Shown here: positions 19,329 through 31,081 of the stretch, in pieces
How the letters are laid out: every line of letters starts with the position of its first letter
How positions within the stretch are numbered: position 1 is the first letter of the stretch
Assembly (NCBI GenBank): GCA_977006965.1
Contig: OZ345360.1
Location: 2,542,001 to 2,606,000, forward strand
Length of the DNA: 64,000 bases
Source: Phymatolithon calcareum
Taxonomy: Eukaryota; Rhodophyta; Florideophyceae; Hapalidiales
Direction: 5' to 3'
Notes under the pieces: model-generated
The model's input: the letters and a program-made list of their open reading frames with translations, nothing else
Told to the model about the DNA's origin: nothing
Database searches by the model: none
Translations under genes and position numbers: made by a program

Positions 19329-22035
19329 GGGAAGCACATACGTGACTGTAGAGTAACATTACTATCCTCAGATATAGGTGATGTAAATATTTCTTGAGTG
19401 TTTCTGATTAGCAGTCTGTAACGCAGGACCACTGCTGGAAAAACAACCCGTAGGACGCCAGGAACCATCTCTGCAGTGAGTTCACGGGGATATGCAGAGT
19501 CTTTGGTCCTGTCCTATAAGAGTACGAAAGAATTTTCCTATGGTCGATTTGTGGACGAGGACCCTCTTCGCTTGGAAGAAGTCCTTACTGTCTTACGTTG
19601 CTCAGAAAAACAGCCTTCAAGGTCGAGGGCATATTAAATCCAGAAAACTTCGCTCGGGAATCTTTTGCGTACACGAAGCTTTCTTTCCAACAGTTTTTCG
19701 TCCACCTAGCGCATTTCTGGTGCAGAACGTGTACGGAAGGAAGCGCGTCGTCTTATGCGCGGACCATGCTTTGCGCTCTGGTCGAGAGTTGGGCTGTCTA
19801 GTGCATTTTTCAGGAGTAGCTCTGAGGACTCGGACTCATTTCACATCTCCAAGAGTATTACGTTTCTCTCTGTAGACACAATTTTCGAGATGATCTGGGG
19901 AAATGTCCAAAGTGTCGCACAGGTCCACGAAACTGTCGAATTCAATCTGAAATGAATTAGATCCTGACGTGGACGACAAAAGTGCGTAGTATTCCAACCG
20001 AAAAAGACGAAAACGGATAGTTTCGCGACTCTAAAAGTTCAAAACCATAAGGCGAAAGTCGTGAAGGGTGCAATCCCACGACGTGGAATTTAGCACAATT
20101 TGTCTAACGGAATACGCAGCGATGGTCGTTGGAGGATTTCGAGTGAGCTCTGTATTTGTGATGGCAAAAGTCTTGGGTACATCAATATTTACCAACGTAA
20201 GCGCACAGCGTATAGCGAACTGGTTGAATGATTCCGGTCAACGACGGAGGCGCTCTGGTTCTGTCGCTAATTTTTTCGTGCAGTGTACGTCTTCTGTCAA
20301 ATGGGCCATCAGCGCCGTAAGGACTGCGTGAGAAGACCGTAGTTCTTCGAGCTGATTGAAACAGAGCCGTTCTGTAGACTGGGAAGAACTACGCACGATT
20401 TCGATATTTTGCGCACCAGTCGGCGGGGGAGACAGTGCATATGATGACGGGGCGATGTGACCAGACGATCCAGCTACATCTGTGGGCATCGTTAAATGAA
20501 AAGTGTTTCGCCTGGACATTTCAACGGGTCTGAATGCTATTGATGCCTACGGACTGTATTCTTCAGAATGAGGGATCCGTGAAGGCATTGGTGTCGGCAT
20601 TGAAGATGCGTAAGGGAAGCACATGACATCCACGTTCGGATGAAGTGTGGGCACTTGTCTAGGAGCCGGAGCGATTGGTACCACCCTTTTGCGCTGCCTA
20701 CCCTGCATTGATGGATCTCGTATATATCCTCACGTCCACGATGCTCCAGAGGCTAGCGTGTGTCACATGCGCATATTCGATCTTGCAAAACGAAATATTT
20801 CAGAGCAGACCAGTTCTGGGGTCATAAGACTTGTTATCCTCTTAGCGGCACCAGTTTCATATTCGCCAAAGCGCAGAACAACTGTCTCACACGGGCGGGA
20901 ATTCATGCTCAGAGCGACGAATATGACTTTTCCAAGCTTACATACCGTATACAATCGGTTGACACGTAAGTTATCCCGTGGTTAGTGACTGAGAAGAAAT
21001 TGTGACGTTATGACGATACTGCATTGACTACCACGATGAACGAATCTGCCTGCACATGCATTAAGCTCCCAATCTTCAGAACTTCACGAGTACTGCAACG
21101 GCTTTATATTACCGGCATCAGTTCTGGTTGCGCTCGCGCGTGCAGCCCTCTCTCTCCGTCCAGAGGCTTTAAATTCCGGCTTCAAGAAGTGGCTGTCCTA
21201 GAAACGGAGAGAAAGCACCCAGAATCGTCGTCCTCTCATCTCATATGGATACAGGAAAGCCCAAAAGGCGCCGACGGAGCAGACATAGGTTCAGAGATAT
21301 ACCGAACCTCACCCGGGTGTTACACGGGAGCTCTAACACCCACCCGGTTCTCTCATCGATCAAAGACGAGATTACCCTGATGGTCGTTCACCATTTCGTG
21401 CACGAAGTTTGATGCCGCTCCTCAAAAACACCAGTAAGGCGACAAGCATGCAAGACATCACGTCTCCCTGCCAGATCCGCACGGTTCATCAATCCATAAT
21501 TGTCCAGAGCATGGATCGTCCCATTTCGGCCCTGAAGGTCCGACCCAATCCACCTCGAACCTATCGGCAAACGTCAATGGCAGTGCAGGCATAAACGTAG
21601 ACTTCCTGTGTGAGGAGGTAATGATTGAAGCTCCACGGACTAACATTCCCATGTAAAAATCGGAGAAACTGTCCGAAGCGGATGTCCAGTTGTTTGATGG
21701 AAGTCAGAAAAGGAAGAAGAGACCCGAACGGCGCACGAAACACAAAACTGAAGAATTCCGGCGCTGGCGGGTAGCCCGTGCCGGCATTTGTGACCATGAC
21801 GAATGCGTTGGCGAATGTGCGCATTTTGACGGCTTCTCCGCCGAAATCGGTTGTCGCAATGAAGAGCGCTGCCCAGCTGAAGACCAAGTCAAGAGTGCTG
21901 ACCCCGAAACACTCCGCGAATCGACGCGAAATATCCGAAATCGTGCTACGTTCTGAACGTATGAAACCATCGATATCATACTCGGCGTAAGACTAGTTGT
22001 CGCCGACGCAGAAACCGGAACCCGCGCCGAGAGTC
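19329..22035. other. No gene recognised
   Basis: Only short frames on both strands, none with a motif I can name. No terminal repeats or tandem arrays were found until the minisatellite that begins at about 22036. Confidence 0.35.
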
Positions 22036-22375
22036 CCCACCGAAGTTGTCCCCCAGAGCGAGCCTCCGTTGACGAACGCCACCCTCCAAGTTGCCCCCGT
22101 GAGTGGGATCCCTTTCAGAGCCCCCCAGAAGTTGTACCCCCGAGCCGGCTCCGTCTAAGAGCCCCCCGCAGTTGTCCTCCCGAGCGAGGCCCCGTTGAAG
22201 AGCCTCCCGAAGTTGTACCTTCCCGAAAGAGCACTCGTTGAAGAGCGCCTACCTGTAGCTGTCACCCCGAGCGAGCTCTCGTTGAAGAGCACTCCCCCTG
22301 ATGTTAAGAGCCCACAGAAGTTGTCCCCCGAGAGGGCTTCCTTTTGTTAGCCCACCGGAAGCTATGGGAGTGCGC
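22036..22375. repeat. Proline-rich-coding minisatellite, about 42-base unit
   Basis: About seven imperfect copies of a unit built on AAGTTGTCCCCCGAGC and GTTGAAGAGCC; spacing between AAGTTGT landmarks is about 40-46 bases. Where the first copies are read in frame they give EVVP...P-rich units of about 14 residues, but frame changes and stops interrupt. It is a decayed coding repeat or a GC-rich noncoding minisatellite. Confidence 0.6.
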
Positions 22376-24865
22376 CGAGAAGACCTCCGACGGCGGATGT
22401 TTGCCCTACTCGGCAATTTTTATGGTCTGCAGACAGCATTGCATTTGGACACTGAAGGCCCAGACAATTCTTTGTCCGCATTTGCAGAGGCTGTTGATGT
22501 CATTAGTGTTACTCTGTTGCATTCGACCTCCAGCTCACCAGAGCATTTCCATCTCTGGTTTGGCCTAAATGAATCCAGTGAACAGTACAAGAATGTCCAA
22601 GGAATTATAGTACACACTTAAGCAGTGCATCATGAGTCTCGGCGCGAACAAGCGTCCTTCACAGGCCCTTCGGTCGTACAACTCTCCGCACGCGACCGCT
22701 TACTTGCTGACAAGTTCAACTATGTCTTGTACACATCCCCGTCAGACGCTTTCACCATGGCAGTAACAGAGCTATCTCTTTGCACAGAAGATGACATTGA
22801 AGATGTTGGGCTGCTGCCGGCTGGAAACGACTTTTCGGAACGTCCCAAAAAGAAGCGAATATATCAGGAAAGAGCAAAAACCATTAGAAAACATTGCGCT
22901 GTTCTAAAAGAGCACAAAATTCAAATAGAGGCCGCTTGACGCAATTGGGAGAAGCCAATTATAAAACCCGGCGCTTCGTCACGTTTCTCCGGCCTTGCGA
23001 GCCACAAGGTTTTCCAGGTGCTACTGATATATCGCAAATTAGCCATATCCTGCTAACAACAGTCGACAAGGCTTCATGGATATATCTCGTAAGTAGATTC
23101 TGGGTGGAGAATGAGAAGCGAAAATATTCACTTGTTCTGGATTCCAAGCTCGACAGATGTGGACGCTGACACATCGCATTTGCCAACCAGCAATATTCGA
23201 TTGCGATGTTTATGTTCTCCGCTTCTGGATAACGCACCCACATCTGACGGGACACACCGTGTCTGTTGGTGATTCAGTGATATCCGCTCACTCTAACAGC
23301 ACACTTCTATTACGCAGATGTGACACTTTGCAGATCCTTACATACCAGCATACGGCACCCTTCTCCCACTTCCTCTTACTTTTGCAGCCAAATAGTATGG
23401 ATGCTGTTCCTCTTGGGCATCTACAATTGGGATATCGCTTTGGTTCTTGCCGAGCGTGATTTCGCTCGAGAGCAGTCATTGTTCAACAAGTTACCTTGCT
23501 GCAGTTTTGTCGTGTCTACGAATAACATCGGCGGAGAACTCAGACAGGTCTAGTCAACGAGTATCGAAGTATAGAGTATGTCTGGACGGTAATATCTGGT
23601 TTGCAAATCTAGAGGAGAGTGTTTGCCCCGCCGGAGTTCTTCATGACCGCAGCAATAGCTCATGGCAACCTTCTGCACAAAGACTATCCTCTCTCATACC
23701 TCAGGTTCGGAACTTGCTCAAGGGGGTCGTTTCTTAGCACTAATCACACGACGTGGATACCCGCTCCGAAAAGGTTAGAATATTTTTATTGCAGAGGACG
23801 AAACGACTAAATTCTTCGAATTTGCGGAAGAAATCAATACTGTTTGAACTAGACGAATATTGCAGTATTAAAACCCACAGGAAACCTATACCTAAACCAA
23901 ACCCGCTCGCTATATCGTCATAAAGTTTCCCCCGGGCACACCGCGCGCTTCGCTTCTTGCCGTCCTCGCGACAGCAACATCCGTGTATTGAGATCTCCAA
24001 TACTCCCGCTGTTCTCCCGCGTTGTTCCCCTTGTCAGCAGGCGCGTTAAGCGGATCTGATCATATGGAAAAAAGCGGGAGACATGCGGGTTAGCAACCTT
24101 CAACATCTACCAGACGAGCTCGGCGTTCATCAATGCACCAGTTCATGCGACGCGTCTCGCACGGCGGTGAAAATGGCCAAGCGGGGACTGTTTCGCAAAG
24201 CGCAAATGGTCTCACACTGGCCACTGTAGGCAATAGGGCAATATTAATAAACTTTCGCATCTTTTTCCTGGTGCCATACGTGACCCCGACGGATATGGCA
24301 TCGTTCTAACGTCGCACGATACCGAAGAGGCAAAAGCGCTGCTGGAGCAGTCTAGCAAAGGACGAGTGGTGCCACATGAAGGTCGTGCTCAAGAGCGCGG
24401 CCTGCGACAGTAAAGATTTTTCCCATGAGGTGCTTAGAACTTCGTTGGCCTGCTTTGCCGCATTCGCTGCTCTTACCGGTTTGGCGTGTGCGTCGGTTCT
24501 TCGAGTTCTTGCAACCGACAGATTACAAAATAACCTTCACAAACAGTTCAGGTTTATATCTGTCCCGAAGCATAGCGTATCGACTTTCGAATGACTGATA
24601 AACGTTGATGAGAGGGTCCTGTAAGTTCCGAACTACTGTAATAATTACACGCATGCTTCCCGAGGCGAAATTATTTATTAGCTGAAAGACAGATAATACT
24701 CATTTTTAAAATGAGCATATTTTTAAAAGAAATGCTCCCCCAGTGCACCAGTGGGAATGCTCTTAGGTCAAGTCGATGTTTTTGGATCTCCTGAATACTA
24801 ACGAAAATCATAATCAAGACTCATAATTCAATTGAAATTTTGCTATATATACCTCGAACTTGATA
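22376..24865. other. Short unidentified frames, no confident gene
   Basis: Plus-strand frames at 22301-22621 and 22625-22939 lie back to back. The second has coding-like composition (LSARDRLLADKFNYVLY, then a basic KKKRIYQERAKTIRKH) but opens at GTG and has no known domain. The rest is unremarkable until an ATGCTCCCCCAGTG hAT-like end at 24732-24745. Confidence 0.35.
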
Positions 24866-24888
24866 CAGTCAATCCTTGATAACTGGAT
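24866..24888 (+). repeat. Single pogo-like terminal repeat without partner
   Basis: CAGTCAATCCTTGATAACTG preceded by TA (24864-24865) matches the terminal repeats of the element at 28290-29558 at about 19 of 23 positions. No inverted partner was found downstream, so this looks like one end of a truncated or overwritten copy. Confidence 0.5.
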
Positions 24889-25721
24889 GCCCAATTTGGA
24901 AAGGTCTGATATCTAGATACCGAGAATATTCTGGAATCGAAAATGAATGATACCTCTAGTGTTACACGTGTATGTGTCATCATGGCCGAAAGCCGTAAAT
25001 GCAGGCGAAATGTTTTGCATATTCCCCATCTATGGCAATTGGCCGTCATATGCACCTCGTTGACGGCCATGTTTGATATAAACTGAATGGTCATACATTT
25101 TTCTGTTAACTCATCATATTTTGAAAATCATGAACATCTATAATATCTTTCTTTCTTTTATTTCAGTCTTCACAGTTGTCCTAGAACAACTCCATATCTT
25201 TACCGCTTCAGTAGCCTTTAACTGATACGAGTGGTACTTGATGTCACAACAGCTCAAAGCCGCACAAAGTGCAGAGCTTCGGGGAGCTTAACATATAAAT
25301 CTCTACGCAGCCAATCCTCAGCCGCCGTTCTTCAAAGGGATGGCCCGGGTTGGAAACCATTTAGGATGCTCACGGTAGCTGGTCGTGAGTCAGCAAGGCG
25401 TAGGAGTTCCTCCCTGGACGGGATGGCTCTCCGGAAAGCATTCACGAGGAAACTTTTTCGAGGGGCTGTCCCCCTCTCCTTCCAAGAATGTTTTGGGTTC
25501 GACTGGGCTTATGGACAAGCTTTTTGAAAAGACCCGTAACACATTATGGGTGCAATCAAAGCATTGGAATTATTTATTTATTTTTATTCTTTTCTCGCGC
25601 AGTGTCGAGAATAAATATCAAGCTGTTGAACGCAGAAGCAATAAATTACTGTATTCAAGTTCAGTGAAGAATAAATAACTGTTTTTCCCAATTTTTGAAT
25701 CCCTCTAGCTACTTTCTCTCA
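24889..25721. other. No gene recognised
   Basis: AT-rich sequence that probably includes the body of the truncated pogo-like copy beginning at 24866. A short ORF at 25231-25527 has no recognisable content. Confidence 0.3.
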
Positions 25722-27311
25722 CTATAGCATTGACGTCTTCGATTCCCCACGCACCCGAGTTAGCATGAAGGAACATCTGCTTCTCGAAGTTTGCAGGAAT
25801 AACACTTTTTCTTCTGTCATCCAACGCGTAACCAGCGATAGAGAAAGCCTCTCGCACATGTTCGACGTTGGTACAATGAATCGCAAGTCTATATACTCAG
25901 AATCAGAGGAAAGAATGCTTTTGCGACGCTTCAATACGCGCTCGGCTAGCGGTAGTGAACTTTCATCAACAGTCGAACTCACAGCACAGATAACATTCTT
26001 CAATTTCTTGATAGCAAATAGCTCAGCCTCTGACATCGCAGAAACGCGTTTCTACATAATTTTCACAATTCCGGACTTGAATTCAGGGTGATGGATGATT
26101 GCCGCCGTCGAGCCCAAGCGGACAGAAAGTTTTGGAAACTCTTCTATCACGGTATCAAAAAAACCCGGCGTTCGCCATCAATACGTCATCATTTTTGAGA
26201 GAATTGGAAATTGCATCGAATGAAGTGAACTGCTCGCAGAACGACTCTAATTTTCGGTTTTGGCGTGTGCTGAACGTTAGAGTATCGACCTCGTCAATAT
26301 TCAGCTGGGTTAGAAACTCTCTGATAGCCATGTAGCGCTTGAGCATTTGCGCTGTCTATGACCATCGTGTCACATTGCTCCGATAGGCACGTAAGTGCGT
26401 AAAGTTGCGGGGATTTGCGGCCGGTATAGGGTACGATAGCTTATGCATGATTGCCCTGACGTTCTCAATAATGGCTTGGTGTAGGCGTATCATGTCCTTC
26501 ATGGCCAAATTAAAACAGTGGCTCGCAAAATTTAAACCACATAAGTCCGCCAGCAACTTGTTCGTCGAACAGTTGTCGCCGATGAGCGCAACAACATTTT
26601 ATATCAATTTTCCGAACACATTTAGTACGAACTTGAGAAATTCGTTGTGATTAGCCGCGCTCTGTCCTTCTTGCTCTTCGAAAGGAGAAAACCCCAACAA
26701 ACACTTCTCGTAACCGTGTGTCGTATTAGCGGGAAAGGTAGCGAATATCGCGACACAGTGAGTGTTATCAGCGGTCGAACCGTCAAAAACGAGTGCAAAG
26801 CTCTACGGAAGACGACGTGAGAGTTTCGATTCGACGCTTTTCGTGAGGGCATCGAGGAACTCCATGACGGTCTTGCAGCTCATGGAATCAAATCGACAAG
26901 CAGCAGTAAAATAGGGTTCTCGACCACAGTAAACGGCAGTATGCCTTTGACGATAAACTTTAGCCAGCCGTGGGCGTGCAACGTTTTTCAAGGATAAAAC
27001 AGAGAGACAGGCCTGGAAACATGCGACGTATTTTTGGTCGACTCTTTCTCAGCGCATAAAGCGTTCAGTTCGCTTTGATGCTCGGATTGAACGTGACTCA
27101 CAAAATTCGTGTAGCCCCGTCCAGAATCTTTCTGTCGGGTTCCACACTTGCAAGTCCACACAGCGGAGTTGGGATCCGACGCGTGAAAAACTCATCGCGA
27201 ACATTTTTACCGAAAACTCGCAGCATCTTGGCTGCTACCAAACGCTGCTCGCCTGGTCCACAGTTCCCGTTGTACTGTGTTGATTGCCATGATTTTCACA
27301 ATCCTAAATGA
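25722..27311 (-). pseudogene. hAT transposase relic, multiply frameshifted
   Basis: Successive minus-strand pieces follow hAT order. Near 26790 reads SFALVFDGSTADNTHCVAIF. Near 26600 reads NVVALIGDNCSTNKLLADLCGLNF. 26556-26356 carries a CFNLAMKDMI helix and an AYRSNVTRWS segment. 26346-26155 continues in another frame. 26036-25722 ends with the dimerisation region (YIDLRFIVPTSNMCERL). Several frameshifts and stops separate them. A terminus-like sequence on its 5' side ends at 27450. It belongs to a different hAT lineage from the copies at 41.9 and 47.1 kb. Confidence 0.75.
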
Positions 27312-27360
27312 GGAGTCCGCAACCTGCACGTCATGCGCTGTCGATGACCAACATTACTCT

Positions 27361-27450
27361 TCAAGAATACCATCGGGAAAGCACACCATCATTTGGGCCC
27401 GAATAAACCACATAATTGTCGGGGCAAAATGCTGCCATGCTCCCCCAGTG
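27361..27450 (-). repeat. hAT terminal region, shared with 47306-47394
   Basis: About 88 bases here (CGGGAAAGCACA...CATTTGG...ATAATTGTC...CTCCCCCAGTG) match 47306-47394 in the same orientation. The outermost GCTCCCCCAGTG is the reverse complement of the CACTGGGGGAGC at 13201. This is probably the 5' end of the hAT relic at 25722-27311. Confidence 0.55.
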
Positions 27451-27499
27451 ACGTTGTCTTAGGCGTTTTCTAGTGAATAATGCTTCCAAATAAATACAA

Positions 27500-28251
27500 G
27501 AGGAAATTACTAAAACGACCACGTAGTTTGCTGTATTTACTACAATGACCACGAGGCACCTGTGGAATTATGATATCGATCATTTCTGTCAGCACTCCGC
27601 TCACGGTCCAGTTTCTAGGTCCGTTCGTACCTTGTGCTCATTTACAGTGATATGAGGTGCCGTAGCCCGAAAATATTCTTTACAATTCTTGGTTTTCCCA
27701 TCTTTTACGAAATTGCTTTGCAAATCATGGTCTATCTGCCCTATCTTTTCGCGAAGACAGCAAACTTTCCCTCAATTTTTGGATGACGGCAAATCCAACA
27801 CAAATTTCTGCCTGCGCTGTCTTCGCGTCTTAGCCCTATTCCAAAGTCAGTTTTGTCCACCCGTGGTGCACTTAATGTATAGAGATTCGAAATTTTTCGC
27901 AGCACAAAATTGCGTTTCACGACTATTTTGTCACTCAAAAATGGGCTCATCCAACCAGTCGCTTTCGCATCCATCACGTAGCGTGTTCACCGAGCAAAGG
28001 CCCATCACGTGCGGGATACTGTACGTAACAAACCAAGGCATAATAAGCGGTCATGTATGGAACTTGTCCAGCCCCAACGGCCCTCTTAGATTTCATTTTG
28101 CCATTAGATAAAGTTATTTTCTGGTCCGGCAAAAATCAGCTGACCCACTTGCACAATGCTGACAGAACAGAGCAATGTCATAACACTACGGGTGCTTCGT
28201 GGTCATTTTCGTAAATATGGCAAACTACGTGGTCATTTTAGTAATTTCCTC
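27500..28251. mobile_element. Non-autonomous Mutator-like element, 752 bp, ~66-bp TIRs
   Basis: The left end (27500-27565) and the reverse complement of the right end (28186-28251) match at about 58 of 66 positions, both starting GAGGAAATTACTAAAA and reaching GACCACGTAGTTTGC. The element is flanked by a perfect 9-base duplication, TAAATACAA, at 27491-27499 and 28252-28260. Long TIRs and 9-base duplications are typical of Mutator-like elements. The interior has no transposase motif. The first nine TIR bases are shared with the element at 55479-56807. Confidence 0.85.
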
Positions 28252-28289
28252 TAAATACAATAATTGTCGCAACCACGAAGATCTCAATA

Positions 28290-29558
28290 CAGTCAGCCCT
28301 CGATAACTGGATCCTCTTTAAGCGTATAACCTCAGTATTTAGAATATTTCGTGCGTCCACGAATACCGTTTAGCCCAAAATTTATCGAAATTTTAATATA
28401 TTCAGAATACTCACTTAGTAGAATATCCTGACTGCAGATGCACGGCGCATACCTTAAAAATGTATCAAATATTGAGTACATGCCACGGAGCATATTCTGC
28501 ACGTTCCACTTGTCCACAGAAGGTAGTAAGGCACAGCCGTCCATCTCCATGGCGGCCAGACTTCGGGAAGAGTGCTCGAGTGGACGCGCATCTTATTACC
28601 GATCGCGTCTACGAGAACTGTTGACACTGCGCCAGCATTCAGCCCTCCATAGCGGTAACAATCCCGATCCCGGCAATGCCGTAGAACACGATTTTAGCTA
28701 CCACATACTCTTCGAATGGGGATAAAGTCATCAGCGACCCAGCTCTTTAAAGCTGCACTTGCGCTCCTGCAGCCTTCTGAAGTCATGGAAACCCCAATCT
28801 AGTTAGTGCCGCCCCATCCGCAACTGCAAATGTGAGAATTTCTTCAATTGCAATACCAACCTCTTCTTTGTAATCCAGGTTTTCAGCGTAAGCATGTATG
28901 TCGGCAATTAGCATGCGAATACCAGTTATCCCTGCTACATCGGGCCTGCGCAAGCCCCTCTGTATCTCTGTTATCCGGGGAGCCTCCATCTACTTTCGTG
29001 ACTTTCCGGTCGGTCCGTCGCCATCTTCGAAAAGCGCTCCAGGCGTTTCTGGGCTTATTGTTGCATCATCCAGTGTGACTAGCTCCTCTACATCCTCTGC
29101 GTGAAGTCTGTCGCTGCCAATGGCGTCCATATTCCCAACTCTGACTGATACCACCTGACGACTCGTCAGATTCTCCAACCTTACACACGCTTCAAGCACT
29201 TTATCTGCCACAGTTGGTTCATACTGTACGCATGCGCCACAGTTACGCAGATATACACTAATACATCGGTGTCACCATGATCCTCCAGTGATGTTGCAGT
29301 TCCGGGGCGGACAGTTCCCACAAACCTAATGCCGTCAACAATTGCAACTATTGAAAATTAAACTATCGCATCACCATCAGATTCGCGCAGTGTGTCGGCA
29401 TCGATTGCCGCAACTACACGTCGGCTGCGTCTGCCACATGGGCTGCTGAGCTACACGTGAAGTCTTTGCGATATGATATGAATTCACTCCTGGAATATCC
29501 TCGATATCTGGATTTCTAACTCCCCGCCAGAAGCCATCCAGTTATGGAGGGTTGACTG
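28290..29558. mobile_element. pogo/Tigger-like element, 1,269 bp, TA target duplication
   Basis: The ends are CAGTCAGCCCTCGATAACTG and, reading inward from the right, CAGTCAACCCTCCATAACTG, matching at 21 of 23 positions. TA lies immediately outside both ends (28288-28289, 29559-29560). A TA duplication with CAGT-type ends is the signature of Tc1/mariner-pogo elements. Minus-strand frames inside (28989-28783, 29211-28990) are open but not recognisable as a DDE domain. The copy is probably decayed or non-autonomous. Confidence 0.75.
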
Positions 29559-30235
29559 TAAATACAATAAATATGCGCGACTCAGGAATAAATTATTGGA
29601 ACAATAATTTAAATAATTACAATAGTAATTATTTTTTCTAATGCTTTGGCTGCAATTGAAACGGATTTCCGTTAAAGTCCCTAAATTGTTACAGATGGCG
29701 CTAAACGAACTAAAATTAAAAAGAATCAAGAGTGTTCGAACTTCCTTGTCTTTATTGCTCTGAACTTAGAACCATGTACTGGACCTCTCCCAGATAAAAT
29801 GGTGAAAGAGGCGAAAAGAAAAGAGATGTAAAGGAACAGAAGCAGACTTGCTTCCGAGTACTAAGTTCACCTCCATTATCTTTGAGTAGCGCATTCAAAA
29901 GATGGAGACGCCTTTCTCCATGTCAACAACTGGGTCTTAAGGACGAGAGTAGCCTGGTCCTCAACCTGCTTCTTCAATGGGTGAGACAAATTCCGGGATC
30001 AGTCATTGGCCACTTGTGCTATCTACTCACTCAAGCCACAGTAAATGTCTCTAAACACGGAGTAGAGTTTCAAACCTCTGTCAGCCTCATAGGCTGACAG
30101 CGGTTTGACACTTTCTGGCCCAATTGTTGGCCAGAGGTGGGCTCTTGTACACACCAGATCGTGTCACACCCACTACTCGCAAACTAAAAAGAATAGACCC
30201 ATGGTCTCTTGGCACTCGCAAATTTGCCCCGTGCC
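29559..30235. other. No gene recognised
   Basis: The AT-rich part (29559-29760) gives way to sequence with a short hairpin around TGGCCCAATTGTTGGCCA (about 30117-30134). It abuts the inverted LINE fragment that begins at about 30236. Confidence 0.35.
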
Positions 30236-30535
30236 TTCTACTATCTCCTTAATCCGAATTTATCTCCCTGTGAGGGCTCGAGTGAGTCTTTCGCATTCAT
30301 ATTCTGTTTCTTGGTCCATCTTCATGCACCGTGGTGCGCGTTGGAGCACAGCGATCTCAATCACAGCACCAGGCCCAAAGTACTTCGCTAAAACTGATTT
30401 TCTCCACAAAGGAGCTCTGTTGAAAAGAAATCTCAGGCATCTCAACAAAGCAGTTCTGTCCCTTATACGTAACACTCCTGGTAGTTCATTCGGCTTGTCG
30501 ACCGGGATTTTAACTGTCCGTCCCTCTTCTTCCAA
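30236..30535 (-). pseudogene. LINE C-terminal fragment, inverted against the next LINE
   Basis: The minus strand encodes EEEGRTVKIPV, then LRCLRFLFNRAPLWRKSVL and GREIRIKEIVEG, the same C-terminal block as in the LINE ORF that ends at 34006, but clearly diverged from it. It lies head-to-head against the plus-strand LINE that begins at about 30536. Because the same block also exists in the forward copy, it is a separate insertion rather than an inverted part of one copy. Confidence 0.7.
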
Positions 30536-31081
30536 TCTAGGAGCCACAGTGCACCCGAGCAAGTTTTCCGCGTACATCTCGAACGTGTGCAAAGCGGAGA
30601 AGGATTGGAATGTGATCCTTGAAAGGTTTACCGTTAACAGAGCAATGAGGAGGCATCTTCGAAGAGCCTTTAACAGAGCGCCAAGAGGGAAAGCAGTGGG
30701 CCCAGACGGCGTTGCTGTGGAGATGCTACACGCAAACAAGGAGGTCGGTTTCGAATTGATTCTGGTTCTGTGGGAGACATGCGGGCGGCTGAGGTGCCTC
30801 CCACGACAATGGCGGCAAGCAACGCTTATTCCCCTCTACAAGAAAGGTCCAGCAAAGATTGCGGCAAACTACAGGCCTAGCTATCTACTGAGTCAGTTCA
30901 GGAAGAAAATCGATTCCGTCCTAGACTCATACATAAGGGATCACTACCGGTTTAAAAGAGCACAACTGGGTTTTCGGAGAGACAAGAACACATATTTGGC
31001 CGTACTTCGCGCAAAGAATACTATGCAAAATGGTCACCCGTTCGTTGCTGTAATTGACTTGTCAGCAGCGTATGACAGCGT
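30536..31081 (+). pseudogene. LINE (family 2) reverse transcriptase, first part of interrupted copy
   Basis: From HPSKFSAYISN the frame runs through the RT N-terminal region (GKAVGPDGVAVEMLHANKE, ATLIPLYKKGP, ANYRPSYLLSQ, QLGFRRDKNTYLA) to motif A (AVIDLSAAYDSV). There another LINE has inserted, at a 15-base duplication. The remainder continues at 32683. The 5' part with the endonuclease is missing. Confidence 0.8.

Noticed and set aside
30236-31081. Twin-priming (5' inversion) of one LINE
   Set aside because: The inverted piece is from the 3' coding end and is also present, with different sequence, in the forward copy, which twin priming cannot produce.
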